From assembly GCA_009929695.1 (NCBI GenBank), contig RZZW01000001.1, forward strand, positions 62,001-126,000: 64,000 bases of DNA. Reading direction: 5' to 3'. Position 1 is the first letter of the stretch, and every line of letters starts with the position of its first letter. The notes under the pieces are model-generated. The model worked only from the letters and a program-made list of their open reading frames with translations, searched no databases and was not told the DNA's origin. The DNA comes from Clostridia bacterium (GTDB lineage: Bacteria; Bacillota; Clostridia; Oscillospirales; Ruminococcaceae). Below are positions 16,865 through 27,453 of the stretch, piece by piece. The position numbers were made by a program, and so were the translations under genes.

Positions 16865-19800
16865 CTATATTATCGCTACCTCCTTTTGCATTGCTAGCGA
16901 ATAAATTGTGCACGCTGTCACCTTTAAGCCGAGGCGTTTTTCTACGGCGGCTTTGTATAAACGCAGCTGCTCGGCGTAGGAGTCTATGAAATACTGCGGG
17001 TTTTTCTGTGCGTCGGTTTTATAGTCTACTATCTCGGCATTTTCTCCGTTTATTAGCACTGCGTCGGCTATGCCTTGAACGTAGACAGGCGTTGTCTCAA
17101 GCTCTTTTGGCATATCTTGAATGAATTTTGCCGAGACTGCGGTTATGAAATCGTACTCGCGCAAGAGCTTGTCCGCGCTTTGCATACGGCTGACAAGCGG
17201 CGAGGATAAAAACTGTGAAAGAGCGTCTCTCGGCAGCTTTTCGGCTATTTCGGCGCTTATGAAGCCTCCTGTTGAAAGGCGGTTTATCTCGGCCTCGATG
17301 TCCTTTTTGCCCGCCGCAAAATCGGCAAACTGCATAAATGCGTGCTGTGCCGTGCCCATTTCTGCGCCTGTTAAGCCTTCCTTATACATAAAATCGGGGC
17401 GTGCCAAAATGCGGACGGCGGCGCGGTGAGTTATTTCAGACACGCTCAATTTCGCGGGCAATGTGCTTAATGCCGCGAGTGGCAGAGCTTCGTCAAAGCT
17501 GTCTAAAAGCGTATTCACAAGCGCTTCGTCGGGCGGGGTTTTGCGGGTGAATTCCTCCGCTTCGTCCTGTGTTTGCGCGGCTTCGGGAGCGATTATTTCA
17601 GCCGCAAAATGCCCCTCGGCTTCATATAAAGGCAGCATTGCCGCGCCCGCCGCCTTGCGCAGATTTTCGCAGTCGGGATGGAGCAGTGCGGCGGTTAAAA
17701 GCCAGTCGGCATAATTGTTGCTTTGGGCTAAAACATATGCGTCGGCGCCGTTTGTGCCGGCGAGCATTGTGGCTAAGGCTTGCAGCTTTGCCTCGGGGCG
17801 CTTCATGGCGGCGGTGATTATAAGGCGGTCACGCGCGCGGGTGAGGGCCACATATAATATGCGCATTTCCTCGCTGACGGCCTCGGCTTTTTGGGCGAAA
17901 TATATGGCGCTGTGCGGCGCTGTGCGGTAAAGCGAGCCGTCGCCCATGCGCAGATTGAAGCCAAGCCCTAGCGCGGGATGAAACAAAACAGGCTCGATTG
18001 TGTCGGAGAAATTGAACTTATGCGTTGTGTCCGCGAGAATGACTATCGGAAATTCAAGCCCTTTTGAGCGGTGAATTGTCATTATTGCGACGCTGCCAAC
18101 GGGCTTTGCGTCTGCATCTGCGCCCTGCGGGGCATTGCTGTCGAGCATGCTGTCTATGACGCGCAAAAACGAGGACAAGCCGCCTGTGAGCGACTGTTCA
18201 ATGCCACGCGCGAAGCCTGTTAATGAGCGCAGATTATCGCGCCTTGCCGCGCCGTTTTCCATCGCGCTAACGGCGGCGAAATAATGCGTTTCGGCAAAAA
18301 GCTCGTCGCACAGCGTCTCGACTGTCTCTGTTGCCGCAAGTGCGCGCAGGCGGCGTAAAACTGTGCAAAAGTGCACACATTTTGGCTCGCTGCTATTTAT
18401 TAAAGCCGCGTAAAGGCTGCCTTTTTTGCGCATAAGGCGCAGGCGCGTGAGGTCGTCGGGCGTGAACGCGAAAAGCGGCGAGAGCAGCGCGGATGCCATT
18501 GCCACGTCCTGCGCGGCGTTGTCTATAACTCTTAGCATAGACAAAACAGGCGCGGTTTCGGCGGCGGTGAGCCAGCTTTCAGTTGTGTCGGCATAGCACG
18601 GTGCGCCGAGGCGCGACAGCTCGGCTTCAAAAAGCGGCATCATTTTGCGGCTGCGCAAAAGTATGCAGAAATCGCCCCATTCGCACGGGCGCTCGCCGTC
18701 TGCGGAGCGGACGGTCACACCGTTTTTCACCATGTCATTTATCATTTTAGCTGTTTGTGCCGCCTGCGTTAACGCGTCGCTGTCCTCATCGAGCGCGAGG
18801 ATTTTCAGCTGCATTTCGGTTTTTAAATCAGCTTGGCTAAGTGTGTAAAGGCGCTCGGACGCATCATACTCAACGTCGCCGAGGCTGCGGCTCATAAGGC
18901 ATGAAAAAACGTCGTTTATCTGTCCTATAACGGACGGCGTACTGCGGAAATTGTGCCCTAAAATTACGGTTGCGGGGTGCGTTTTAGCGTCATATGGAGC
19001 AAAGCTTTCGCGCTTATTTATAAAGCTTTCGGGGTTTGCAAGGCGAAAGCGGTAGATGCTCTGCTTTACGTCGCCGACGAAGAAAAGGTTGCTTTCGTCG
19101 TCGTTTGCAAGGCACTTATACAGCAGCGCCTGTATCGCGTTTGTGTCTTGATATTCGTCGACCATAACGGCGTCAAAGCCCTTTGAAACGGCGGCGGCAA
19201 GCGCTGTTTTGTCGCCGTTTTCGTCGCACAAAAGCTTTAGCGAAAGGTGCTCGAAATCGCTGTATTCAAGCTTTTTTTCAGCTAGCTTTGATGTGTAAAA
19301 TTTATCTTCAAGTAAAAGCGCGGCGCTTGCAAGGGCTTTTACCATTGGGGCGCACTCGGCGCGGTCAGCTTCAAACTCAGCTTCACTGCACACAAAAACG
19401 CGCTGCGTCAGCATTTTAAGCATGTCCTTAAATTCGGCTCTGAGGCGTTTCACCTGCTCCTTGCCGTCGCTTTCATAGCCGCGCACCTGCTTGAAATTTG
19501 CGGGGGCGTACTCCTGCACGCGTATGCGAGCGTCGTCCCAACGTCCGCTTTTTATGCACTGCAACACAACCTCGAGAAAGCGCAAGTCCTCCCCTATCGC
19601 TATGCTATACGGCTCTAGCGGCGTTTCATTTATAATGATTTTTTGCGCCGATTGCAAAAGCTTATACGCGCTGTCGGCGGCTTTTTCGGCTTGCTTTAAA
19701 AGCGCTATGCCCCATTTCGTGGCGCTTAACGGAAGTGCGGTTTCATATGCGGCGCAGATTTCTTCAAGCGCTTTATGCGGATACGGCAAGCTGCGCAGGA

Positions 19801-20335
19801 AGTCATATAATGAAAGCACGGCTGAAGCGGCGCGAGAATCGCTTCGGGCGCGTCCGTATAAAGACGCGAAATCGCAAAACGCCTTGTCGGCGCACATCTG
19901 CTCCATGACCTCGGCGAGCGCGTTTTGGCGCATGGTGAATGCGTCTGCGTCGCTTAAAAGCTTGAAGTCGGGCGGGATGCCAAGCTCTGAAAAATAGCGC
20001 CTTAAAAGCTGCTGACAAAACGCGTCGATTGTGCAAATTGACGCGCGGCCTAATAAAATATATTGGCGGCGCAAAAATATGCTGTCCGGATTATCGGCGG
20101 CGGCGCGCGCGAGGCGGGCTGAAATGCGCGAGCGCAGCTCTTCGGCGGCGGCGCGCGTGAACGTGACTATGAGCAGCCTGTCGGCGCTGACGTTTGTTTC
20201 CGCGTCCGTTATAAGCCGCACGGCGCGCTCGACTAAGACGGCTGTTTTGCCGCTGCCTGCCGCGGCGGAGACAAGCAGCGTGCCGCCGTTGTCCTCTATC
20301 GCGTTTTTTTGCGGGGATGTCCAGTTGACGCTCAT
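16865..20335 (-). CDS. addA: ATP-dependent helicase/nuclease subunit A
   Basis: AddA is the UvrD-like helicase and 3'-strand nuclease of the AddAB complex that resects double-strand breaks for RecA. The 1156 residues have Walker A AAAGSGKTAVL (24-34), Walker B VMVDEYQDTN, helicase motifs GDVKQSIYRFR and MTIHRSKGLEFP, and a C-terminal RecB-type nuclease domain with AEIVDYKTDAQ. Its ATG overlaps the addB stop by 4 bp. Full length and intact. Confidence 0.96.
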   Translation of the reverse strand: MSVNWTSPQKNAIEDNGGTLLVSAAAGSGKTAVLVERAVRLITDAETNVSADRLLIVTFTRAAAEELRSRISARLARAAADNPDSIFLRRQYILLGRASICTIDAFCQQLLRRYFSELGIPPDFKLLSDADAFTMRQNALAEVMEQMCADKAFCDFASLYGRARSDSRAASAVLSLYDFLRSLPYPHKALEEICAAYETALPLSATKWGIALLKQAEKAADSAYKLLQSAQKIIINETPLEPYSIAIGEDLRFLEVVLQCIKSGRWDDARIRVQEYAPANFKQVRGYESDGKEQVKRLRAEFKDMLKMLTQRVFVCSEAEFEADRAECAPMVKALASAALLLEDKFYTSKLAEKKLEYSDFEHLSLKLLCDENGDKTALAAAVSKGFDAVMVDEYQDTNAIQALLYKCLANDDESNLFFVGDVKQSIYRFRLANPESFINKRESFAPYDAKTHPATVILGHNFRSTPSVIGQINDVFSCLMSRSLGDVEYDASERLYTLSQADLKTEMQLKILALDEDSDALTQAAQTAKMINDMVKNGVTVRSADGERPCEWGDFCILLRSRKMMPLFEAELSRLGAPCYADTTESWLTAAETAPVLSMLRVIDNAAQDVAMASALLSPLFAFTPDDLTRLRLMRKKGSLYAALINSSEPKCVHFCTVLRRLRALAATETVETLCDELFAETHYFAAVSAMENGAARRDNLRSLTGFARGIEQSLTGGLSSFLRVIDSMLDSNAPQGADADAKPVGSVAIMTIHRSKGLEFPIVILADTTHKFNFSDTIEPVLFHPALGLGFNLRMGDGSLYRTAPHSAIYFAQKAEAVSEEMRILYVALTRARDRLIITAAMKRPEAKLQALATMLAGTNGADAYVLAQSNNYADWLLTAALLHPDCENLRKAAGAAMLPLYEAEGHFAAEIIAPEAAQTQDEAEEFTRKTPPDEALVNTLLDSFDEALPLAALSTLPAKLSVSEITHRAAVRILARPDFMYKEGLTGAEMGTAQHAFMQFADFAAGKKDIEAEINRLSTGGFISAEIAEKLPRDALSQFLSSPLVSRMQSADKLLREYDFITAVSAKFIQDMPKELETTPVYVQGIADAVLINGENAEIVDYKTDAQKNPQYFIDSYAEQLRLYKAAVEKRLGLKVTACTIYSLAMQKEVAII

Positions 20336-23300
20336 TCGTTTGCCTCCGGTTCAAATACATTTTTGGGCGCTGTGACCTTAAACTCGTTTTTGCCGTCCTC
20401 GTGGCAGCAGACACAGCGGTAATCGCAAACCTCGCATGGGTTGTGCACGCCTGAACACAGCGACGCCGCGCCGATGTCGCCGCTGTAAATTCCCTTTGCC
20501 ATCTCGATGGCTAGCGACTCTAAATGCTGCTCGATGTTGCCTAGCTTTTCAAGGCTTGCGAGCTTTGCGGACGCGCGAACGCCGCTTTTTGTGAACGAAA
20601 GCGGCACAAAAAGCCCTGTGTGCGCCTTGTCCATGCTGTCGATTACAAGCTTGTCGTCGAGCAAAATGCCGTCGACTGAATAAGCGAGCGTCGGCTTTGC
20701 CTCGTCGCGTGCGACTGCCTTTGGCGATGGGTCGCCCTCTATATATAAAACGCCCGCCGCTACGGGGTTTGGGTATATTTCAGTGGCGTTTTGGGTGAGC
20801 GTGAAAAGGTAGAAAAGCATTTGCGTGTTAAGCCCGCAAAAAACGTCGTCAAGGCTGAATGTTTTGCCCGCCGATTTGTAATCTATGACGCGGATATACG
20901 TTTTGCCCTCGCGCGTCATGGTGTCCACGCGGTCGATTTTGCCGACGATTTTCACCTTGTGACCGTCCGGCGTTTCGACGCAGAGCGGCTTTATACCATC
21001 TTTGCCAATCTCCTGCTCAAACGCGGCGGGGTGAAAGCTGCTTTGGCGCTGCTCTGCTTGCAAATACTGCAAAAGCGCGGTTGTGCCCTCTTTTAAGCGG
21101 CTTATTAAATACGCAAAGCGCGCGCCGGCTGTGGGCATATTTTCGGCGACATATGCGTCGGCGATATCGCTTGCAAGCTCGCGGATTTCATCTTCGGTTA
21201 AATTTACAAAATCTTCGCCTGCTGTTTTTAGCGCATTTTCGAGGATATAGTGCACTAGCGTGCCTGATTCAAGCGGCGAAAGCTCGGCGCGTTTTCTTGG
21301 GCGAATGCCTAGAACATACTGCAAAAAGTAGCCGAAGCGGCAGCGGTAATACTGCTCGATTCGCGTTGGCGATATGTTCATTTCGCTGCCGATTAACGCT
21401 TCGACGGCTTTTGTATCTACGGCTTTAAACCGCCTTTCTTCGGCGGCGGCGCGCATGATATTTAAGCTGTCGGCAGCTGTTCCGTGAGCTTTGAGCGCCG
21501 CTTCGAGCGAGGAGGTTTCAGCGTTATCCTCGCGGTAGCTTTCGCCCAGTAAATCAAGCGCAGCGGCGGGTGTGACGGCTTTTTCGGCGGGTGTAAATCG
21601 GAGCGGCTGCGGATTTAACGCGTCCTTTATGACGGCAAATGCGCTTGAAAGGGTGTCTTTTTTGCAGCTTACATAGAGCGCTTTTGAGGGCGAGGTGACA
21701 GCGCGGTAGAAAAACATCTGCTCTAATAAGGTTCTGTTTTCAAAGCTGCCGGGCATTTGGATATCGTTTTGGACGAGCAAATCGCGGTCCGCGTGCGTCA
21801 AAAGCCCGCTGCTGCCCGCGGCTTTTGGAAATTCGCCCTCGTTTACGCCGATGACAAAGCAGTATTTTGGCTCGTTGAGGCGCATGCGGTCGGCGGTTGT
21901 GAACATGACGGAATTTTGCGTTTGCGGGACGTGACCGATGTCTGACGAGCGGAGCAAAAGCACTAATAAATCGTCGTAATCCGTCGCTGTAATCTGCTGG
22001 CCCTCTAATAGACGCGGCATTTGTGATAACAGTGCTGAGCACTTGTTCCATGTGTCGTAAACGGCGTCGGCGCGCTCGGGTTCGCAGTCAGCTTCAAGCT
22101 GCTCGGCGGTGGCTTTTACCGCGTTTTCGCCGCCGAGGTGTGTTAAAAGAAGGTATAGCTGACGTGAAATTTCGTCGGCAAGCGCATTTTTTGTATTATA
22201 AATAAAGCTTTCGCAAAGCGGGATAACGCGGGCGCGGAGGGCTTCGGCGCTTTGTAAGACGCGCTTATCCTCGGCTGTCATTTCACTGCCAAACCCCGAC
22301 GGATTTTTAGTGAACGGCGCACGCCAATCCTTCGCGGTAGGCTGCCATGTGTAGGCGTAGTTTTCTAAATCGGCTAGCGACTGCTGATCGGCGCAGCAGA
22401 GGTCTGTTTTTAAAAGGCGCAGCACACCCTCTGTTGATATGCCGTGCGAAGCAAGTGACAGCGCGGCGCGGTAAAATGCGGCGGGGGCGGTGTGCTCGAG
22501 CGTTGTTGTTTGGTCGGAGAAATACGGTATGTCAAAAAGGCCGAACTCGTAGCGCACGGCGGCTTCGTATGCGTCGGCTTCGCGGCAGATAACGGCGATA
22601 TCGCTGTATCTTACGCCGCTGCGCCCCAGCCGCGCAATTTGGCACGCGACGGCTTTTATCTGCGAATAAACGTCGTCGGCCTCTGTCAAAAACACCGCGC
22701 TGCCATCGTCAATATCGGTTTCGTCAAACGCCGCAAGCTCATTTACGGCGCAGAGCGACGGTGTTTCGGCTTGACGGAGATTTTTTTCCAGATGAATTTC
22801 CGGCGCAATTTTTTCGCCTGCGCGCGCGGCGAGGCGCTTTAGGTTGCGGGCTGTTTTGCGGATCGGGCTGAAAAGGTCGTATTCAGCGCCTGTTTGCGTG
22901 TCGTCACAGCAGAGCGCGACGGCACAGCTTTTAGCGCAGATTAATTTTTGCAAAAGCTCGTATTGCGGGGCGATAAATCCGTCGAAATTGTCGATGTAGA
23001 CGGCGATATCATCGAGCGTGCCGTCCGGCAGCTTTTCGGCGGCGAGGGAAAGGCGGTCGGTTGGGTCCATTGCCGCACCCTTTAAAAGCGCTTCGTAGGC
23101 GGCGTAGATTAGGCTTAATTCATACAGCTTTTCGCCGTCGCCGCCGAGTGTTTTTGACACCTCGAGCAGCTTTTCGCACGTTGCTCCGGCTGATTTAAGC
23201 TCGGTTATCGCGTCGGCGCACATCATGCAAAAGCCTGTTGAGCGGCGGTGGCGGCGGTAGGTTTTTATCTCGTCGCCAAGGGCTTCAAGTGCGCGGCGCA

Positions 23301-23574
23301 CAAGCACAACGCGGCCTGCGTCTGTTAAGGTTGGTATGGCTGTGCCGCCGTAGATTTTCAAAAGGCGCTCGGCGTAGCTTGTGAAGCTGAACACGCCGGC
23401 AAATGACGAAAGCCTGTCACCTAGCACGGCAAACACGCCCGTCTCGGCGCTCGACGAAAACTGCTCCGGCACAAGCAAAATGCTGCTTTTGCCCGCGAGC
23501 GCACGCTCTTTTATCTCGTTTAAAATCAGCGTGGTTTTGCCCGTGCCCGACACCCCGCATATTAGCCTTAGCAT
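20332..23574 (-). CDS. addB: ATP-dependent helicase/deoxyribonuclease subunit B
   Basis: AddB is the 5'-strand nuclease and Chi-recognition subunit of AddAB. The 1080 residues begin with a Walker A-like GVSGTGKTTLI, and the C-terminal nuclease has RVIDYKSAGKTF. Cysteines expected to hold an iron-sulfur cluster are visible: one in YYRCRFGYF and a cluster in NPCEVCDYRCVC near the end. CGGAGG precedes the ATG, with a TATAAT about 30 bp upstream but a poor -35 box. addB then addA is the usual order. Confidence 0.94.
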   Translation of the reverse strand: MLRLICGVSGTGKTTLILNEIKERALAGKSSILLVPEQFSSSAETGVFAVLGDRLSSFAGVFSFTSYAERLLKIYGGTAIPTLTDAGRVVLVRRALEALGDEIKTYRRHRRSTGFCMMCADAITELKSAGATCEKLLEVSKTLGGDGEKLYELSLIYAAYEALLKGAAMDPTDRLSLAAEKLPDGTLDDIAVYIDNFDGFIAPQYELLQKLICAKSCAVALCCDDTQTGAEYDLFSPIRKTARNLKRLAARAGEKIAPEIHLEKNLRQAETPSLCAVNELAAFDETDIDDGSAVFLTEADDVYSQIKAVACQIARLGRSGVRYSDIAVICREADAYEAAVRYEFGLFDIPYFSDQTTTLEHTAPAAFYRAALSLASHGISTEGVLRLLKTDLCCADQQSLADLENYAYTWQPTAKDWRAPFTKNPSGFGSEMTAEDKRVLQSAEALRARVIPLCESFIYNTKNALADEISRQLYLLLTHLGGENAVKATAEQLEADCEPERADAVYDTWNKCSALLSQMPRLLEGQQITATDYDDLLVLLLRSSDIGHVPQTQNSVMFTTADRMRLNEPKYCFVIGVNEGEFPKAAGSSGLLTHADRDLLVQNDIQMPGSFENRTLLEQMFFYRAVTSPSKALYVSCKKDTLSSAFAVIKDALNPQPLRFTPAEKAVTPAAALDLLGESYREDNAETSSLEAALKAHGTAADSLNIMRAAAEERRFKAVDTKAVEALIGSEMNISPTRIEQYYRCRFGYFLQYVLGIRPRKRAELSPLESGTLVHYILENALKTAGEDFVNLTEDEIRELASDIADAYVAENMPTAGARFAYLISRLKEGTTALLQYLQAEQRQSSFHPAAFEQEIGKDGIKPLCVETPDGHKVKIVGKIDRVDTMTREGKTYIRVIDYKSAGKTFSLDDVFCGLNTQMLFYLFTLTQNATEIYPNPVAAGVLYIEGDPSPKAVARDEAKPTLAYSVDGILLDDKLVIDSMDKAHTGLFVPLSFTKSGVRASAKLASLEKLGNIEQHLESLAIEMAKGIYSGDIGAASLCSGVHNPCEVCDYRCVCCHEDGKNEFKVTAPKNVFEPEANE

Positions 23575-23639
23575 ATAATACCTCCGAGATTGTGATATGT
23601 ATATTATAACTCATATTTCATCGAATGGGAAATATGTTT

Positions 23640-23797
23640 AGAAAGAAGATAGAAAAAAGAAGAAAGAAAAATTAAGGGGTTATTGCTGCGCAATAACATT
23701 TAAATAAGTAGTGCGCCTGCAATAGATTTATATAAAACCTAACGTAGACGCACTACTTATTACTTTTTCTTTCTTCTATCTTCTTTTTTCTTTTTTA
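23640..23797. repeat. Polypurine/polypyrimidine inverted-repeat element, copy 1
   Basis: Between addB and the GH112 gene. A purine-rich arm (AGAAGAAAGAAAAATTAA type) and a matching pyrimidine-rich arm flank two internal hairpins: GTTATTGC with GCAATAAC, and AATAAGTAGTGCG with CGCACTACTTATT. The right arm reaches the GH112 stop codon. It is related to copies at 32938 and 50350, whose inner hairpins have other sequences. Confidence 0.75.
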
Positions 23798-25957
23798 TAT
23801 TTCATACCACTTAATTTCGTTTGCCTGCATAGACAGCTCGAAGCTTGAGCCGTCGCCGCGGTAGACGGTGGTGGTTTGGGGCTCGTAGGTGTTGTTTACT
23901 ACGCAGTATTTGCCGTTTTTGACGTAGGCGTGCACCTCGACGTTGAAGTTTGAGGAGTACCAGCAATGAAGCTTATCCTCGCCGTGGGCGCTCCACAAGA
24001 TGCTGCGGTAGAGCACGCGGCTGTTTTCAAAGCTGTACGGCAGGCCGCTTATGTACACCGCGCGCCCGTCGCCGCAGGTGTTGACTGCCATCTGCACCTC
24101 TTTGTCCTTTTGCGTTAGTATCTGTGTGCCCTCAAGCGCGTAGATACTCTTTTTGCCCTCGCCGAAATCGACGGGCTTTGTGCAGTCGGCTAAGATAAAG
24201 TGGTTTTCGGCTTCTTCCCAGTTGTATTTATCGTAATTGAGCGTGAAGCCTGTTTCCTTTTCTACGCCGAGCACGTCGGCAAGCTGAATGAAGCGGCCTT
24301 GATGCTGATGACCTGTCGGCTCGCCTATGCCGATGAAGCCACCGCCGTTGTAGACAAAGCCGCGAATTGCTGATGCTATTGCGGGGTCTGCCCATTCGCT
24401 GCCGCCTGTGTGGGCGGTGTCTGCGTCGCCGACGTTTATTATAACATCAACGCCGTCGAGCACTTTTTTATCGGCGCGGATATCGTCAAAGCTGATAAAT
24501 TTTACGTCAAACGGTGCTCCGGATAGCGCTTCGATAACGCCCGCGTAGCTGTAATTTTGCTTTTGATACAGCGCATGGTGAACCATGTGGCAGCCCCACG
24601 CGCGCATTTTGCCCCAACAGTTGAGCACGGCGACTGTTTTGACGCAGTACGGCGTTGTACCTTTAATGTTTGTATACAATTGGCGAAACTCGGCGCAGAC
24701 GCTGTCTACATAGCTTATGAAATCGGGGAACTGGCACGCGAGCTTTAGGTAGCCGCCGTAACCTATGCGGTCAATCGGCTTGCGCAAAATTGCGCGGCGC
24801 GCCGTGACCCAGTTTTCCTTTGCTTCGCGCACAGGGTCGCCGCCCTCGTGGAAGGTGTCGGGGAAAAAGTAGGGTAAAAAGCGTCCCTCTGTATATTTTA
24901 CGCCCTCGATGTCGGAGATAAGGCGCAGTGTGCAGCCGTTGCCGACGCTGCCGACAACCGCGTCAAGACCTATTGATTTGAACTCCGGCATGAACGGCTC
25001 TGTGCCTATCCAGTGGTCGCCGAGGAACATCATTGCTTCGCAGCCGCACTCGTGTGTTATGTCGACAAATTCTTTTGCAAGCGCGGCGACCTCGCGGCGC
25101 TGAAACGCTTGGAAATCTTTAAATTGCTGTGACGGAACGCGGTACTGATTGTTGTAATAGCCGCCGTCGACAATGTATTCGGGGCGGAATTTATAGCCGA
25201 CCTCGCGCTCGAACTGCTCTAAAATATACGGCGAAACTGACGCTGAATAGCCGTACCAATCGACGTATTTTTCGCGCTTTAGCTCGTCAAAAACGAGCGT
25301 GAACTGGTGAAAAAACGTTGTGTAGCGGATCACGTTTACATATGGGTGCTCGGCGATAAACTTGCGCAGACGCGTTTTTGAATACTCACGCGTTTTGGGC
25401 TGACGAACGTCGAACGTGATTTGATGCTCGAAGTTTTTCCAGTCGTTTACGACGGCGTTGTACATATGCACGGGGTCCCAAATGAGGTATGCGAGAAAGC
25501 TCACTGTATACTCATGGTATTTTTCTACATTTTGTATAATTACGTTTCCGTCTGCGTAGCTCCAGTTATCGGTGGACACCACCTCGCCGCTTGTGCGGTC
25601 GATGACTTCCCACCAGCGCTTTATGTCGTCGTTTGTGTTGACAGCCATAAGCTCGCTGCTTATGCCTTTCATGAGCTGAATTGAGAGCGTATCGGCTGTG
25701 GCGGTGTGAAACCCTGTCATGATGTAGCACTGCTGCACCTCATCGGGGTTTGTCTTTGCCCACTCGTTATCCTTGCGCGTTGTGTAATATGTGGCGTACA
25801 CCTTTGCGCCTGTGTCCTTCAGCGCCTGCGGGAAATCGGTGCCGTCGCAGTCGCGTATAGCGTCAGCGCCCCATTTTTCCAAAAGCTCTAGGGTTTCGGG
25901 CACAACGTCAATATCTGTTGGGATAGTAACTCTGCCTTTGTTTAAATTATCGTTCAT
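23795..25957 (-). CDS. lnpA: GH112 1,3-beta-galactosyl-N-acetylhexosamine phosphorylase
   Basis: Predicted to split galacto-N-biose or lacto-N-biose with phosphate into galactose-1-phosphate and GalNAc or GlcNAc in the cytoplasm. The 720-residue length and the N-terminal RVTIPTDIDVVPETLELL with WGADAIRDCDGTDFP are typical of GH112; a Rossmann-like domain follows and a small beta domain closes the protein. GH112 also includes D-galactosyl-beta-1,4-L-rhamnose phosphorylases, which I cannot exclude. The linked N-acetylhexosamine kinase and sulfatase favour the mucin disaccharide substrate. AAAGGAG precedes the ATG. It follows the sulfatase by 33 bp in an ABC-permease operon. Confidence 0.88.
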   Translation of the reverse strand: MNDNLNKGRVTIPTDIDVVPETLELLEKWGADAIRDCDGTDFPQALKDTGAKVYATYYTTRKDNEWAKTNPDEVQQCYIMTGFHTATADTLSIQLMKGISSELMAVNTNDDIKRWWEVIDRTSGEVVSTDNWSYADGNVIIQNVEKYHEYTVSFLAYLIWDPVHMYNAVVNDWKNFEHQITFDVRQPKTREYSKTRLRKFIAEHPYVNVIRYTTFFHQFTLVFDELKREKYVDWYGYSASVSPYILEQFEREVGYKFRPEYIVDGGYYNNQYRVPSQQFKDFQAFQRREVAALAKEFVDITHECGCEAMMFLGDHWIGTEPFMPEFKSIGLDAVVGSVGNGCTLRLISDIEGVKYTEGRFLPYFFPDTFHEGGDPVREAKENWVTARRAILRKPIDRIGYGGYLKLACQFPDFISYVDSVCAEFRQLYTNIKGTTPYCVKTVAVLNCWGKMRAWGCHMVHHALYQKQNYSYAGVIEALSGAPFDVKFISFDDIRADKKVLDGVDVIINVGDADTAHTGGSEWADPAIASAIRGFVYNGGGFIGIGEPTGHQHQGRFIQLADVLGVEKETGFTLNYDKYNWEEAENHFILADCTKPVDFGEGKKSIYALEGTQILTQKDKEVQMAVNTCGDGRAVYISGLPYSFENSRVLYRSILWSAHGEDKLHCWYSSNFNVEVHAYVKNGKYCVVNNTYEPQTTTVYRGDGSSFELSMQANEIKWYEI

Positions 25958-25990
25958 ATGTTGCTCCTTTGTACAATTTCCGAAAGTGCT

Positions 25991-27442
25991 CTAGGGACAG
26001 TTTTTATCAAGTGCGTTAGAAAGGCAGGTCACAGGCGTGCGCCCGACAATGAGCTTTTCGCCGTCTGTATAACCCTCCTCGCGCCCCGCAAGCTGCTGTA
26101 TAAGCACGCTGCGAAGCTGACAAATGCGCTGTGCATATTGTGCATCACTTATTGCATTATGTGTTTCCTTTGGATCTTTTGCCAAATCGAAATACAGTTC
26201 CTTGCCTGTTTGAGAGTACCAAATGTATTTATCGGTTTTTGTCACGATAAACTGCGTTGATTCTTCGCCTAGCGTGTGCTCTCCGTGCAAAAATTCTCTG
26301 TCATTATTTTGCAAAAGGCTAGCGCCGTCTAGATGCGCGGGAATTGGCGCGTGTATTGCGTCAAGCAGCGTCGGCATAACGTCGCGCAGCTCGACAAGCC
26401 TGTCGCTTTTGCTGCGCCATTTGCCGACGAGTCGCTCGGGGCCTGAAATGAACATCGGGATATGAATACTGCCCTGATACGGGCGTGCTTTCATGCAATG
26501 TGCGTGGTCGCCCATCATGTCTCCGTGGTCTGAGGTAAACATGATAATGGTGTTATCCATGAGCTGATTTTCGATTAGAGCGCCGATTAATCTGCCTATT
26601 TGGTGGTCGATATGCGTAATGCACGCGTAGTAGCCGACGCGCTGCTGACGCAGAAGCTCTTCGTCGCGCGGGCCTGTCTGCGAGCTGTAATAATAGCCCT
26701 CGCGGTTTAAGCGCTCGCGGTCGTCCCAGTCGCCAACTGCTGCGGGCGAGAGGTCTTTGTCTTTATACAAATCAAAGTAAACCTGCGGCGCGTCGAAGGG
26801 CGCGTGCGGGCGGACGAAGCTTGTCATGAGGAAAAACGGCTGACGAGGGTCGCGGCGGCGCAAAAAGTCGATGCTTTCGGTCACTGCCCAATTTGTGGGG
26901 TGATATTTTTCTTCGTATTGCCACGGGCGAGCCGTCCAGCCGTTGCAGTCAAGGCCTGTTTCGGTGGGGTCTGCGTCTATGCCTTTTTCCTGTTTGAGCC
27001 ACCAGTAATAGTCGTCGGCTATGACTTGACTTTCGCTGTACGGCACGTTTGTCCAGCGATATTCGTGCAGGTAGCCGTCGTGCAGGCGCACGTTGTGAAA
27101 GCCCATGTAGTTGCGAAGCGGGTGCACATGCATTTTGCCGACGCAGTGGGTGTAATAGCCCGCTTTGGCGATTTCGCCCGCCATTGTGCAGCCGTAGTTC
27201 CAGTCGACTCTATCCTGATAGCCCACCTTGCCTGTGTGCTCTTGGCTTAAGCCTGTGTGCAAGACAGCGCGCGCGGGCACACACGTGGGGCACGCGCTGT
27301 ATGCGTTTGTGAACAATGTTCCATGCGAGGCGAGTGAATCAAGATACGGCGTTTTCACGTCGGGATGACCCGCTATGCCGAGGCAGTCGCCACGCATTTC
27401 GTCTGTCATTATGAGTATAATATTTGGTTTTTCGCTTTTCAT
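25991..27442 (-). CDS. Type I sulfatase (formylglycine-dependent)
   Basis: Hydrolyses sulfate esters, probably from glycans. The 483 residues show the N-terminal metal site IILIMTDEMRGD, the maturation motif CVPAR (54-58; Cys becomes formylglycine in C-x-P-x-R) and a second metal site FTSDHGDMMGDH. No signal peptide is visible, so it appears cytoplasmic and would act on imported sulfated oligosaccharide. It needs an anaerobic sulfatase-maturing enzyme, which is not in this window. A GAGGATATT site fixes this start; an extension of 107 codons overlaps the permease gene and is rejected. The sulfated position on the sugar cannot be assigned. Confidence 0.9.
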   Translation of the reverse strand: MKSEKPNIILIMTDEMRGDCLGIAGHPDVKTPYLDSLASHGTLFTNAYSACPTCVPARAVLHTGLSQEHTGKVGYQDRVDWNYGCTMAGEIAKAGYYTHCVGKMHVHPLRNYMGFHNVRLHDGYLHEYRWTNVPYSESQVIADDYYWWLKQEKGIDADPTETGLDCNGWTARPWQYEEKYHPTNWAVTESIDFLRRRDPRQPFFLMTSFVRPHAPFDAPQVYFDLYKDKDLSPAAVGDWDDRERLNREGYYYSSQTGPRDEELLRQQRVGYYACITHIDHQIGRLIGALIENQLMDNTIIMFTSDHGDMMGDHAHCMKARPYQGSIHIPMFISGPERLVGKWRSKSDRLVELRDVMPTLLDAIHAPIPAHLDGASLLQNNDREFLHGEHTLGEESTQFIVTKTDKYIWYSQTGKELYFDLAKDPKETHNAISDAQYAQRICQLRSVLIQQLAGREEGYTDGEKLIVGRTPVTCLSNALDKNCP

Positions 27443-27453
27443 AATATCCTCTT

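Noticed and set aside
26804..27250. 148-codon plus-strand frame opposite the sulfatase
   Set aside because: It is an antisense shadow of the sulfatase gene; its composition is explained by codon bias on the other strand.
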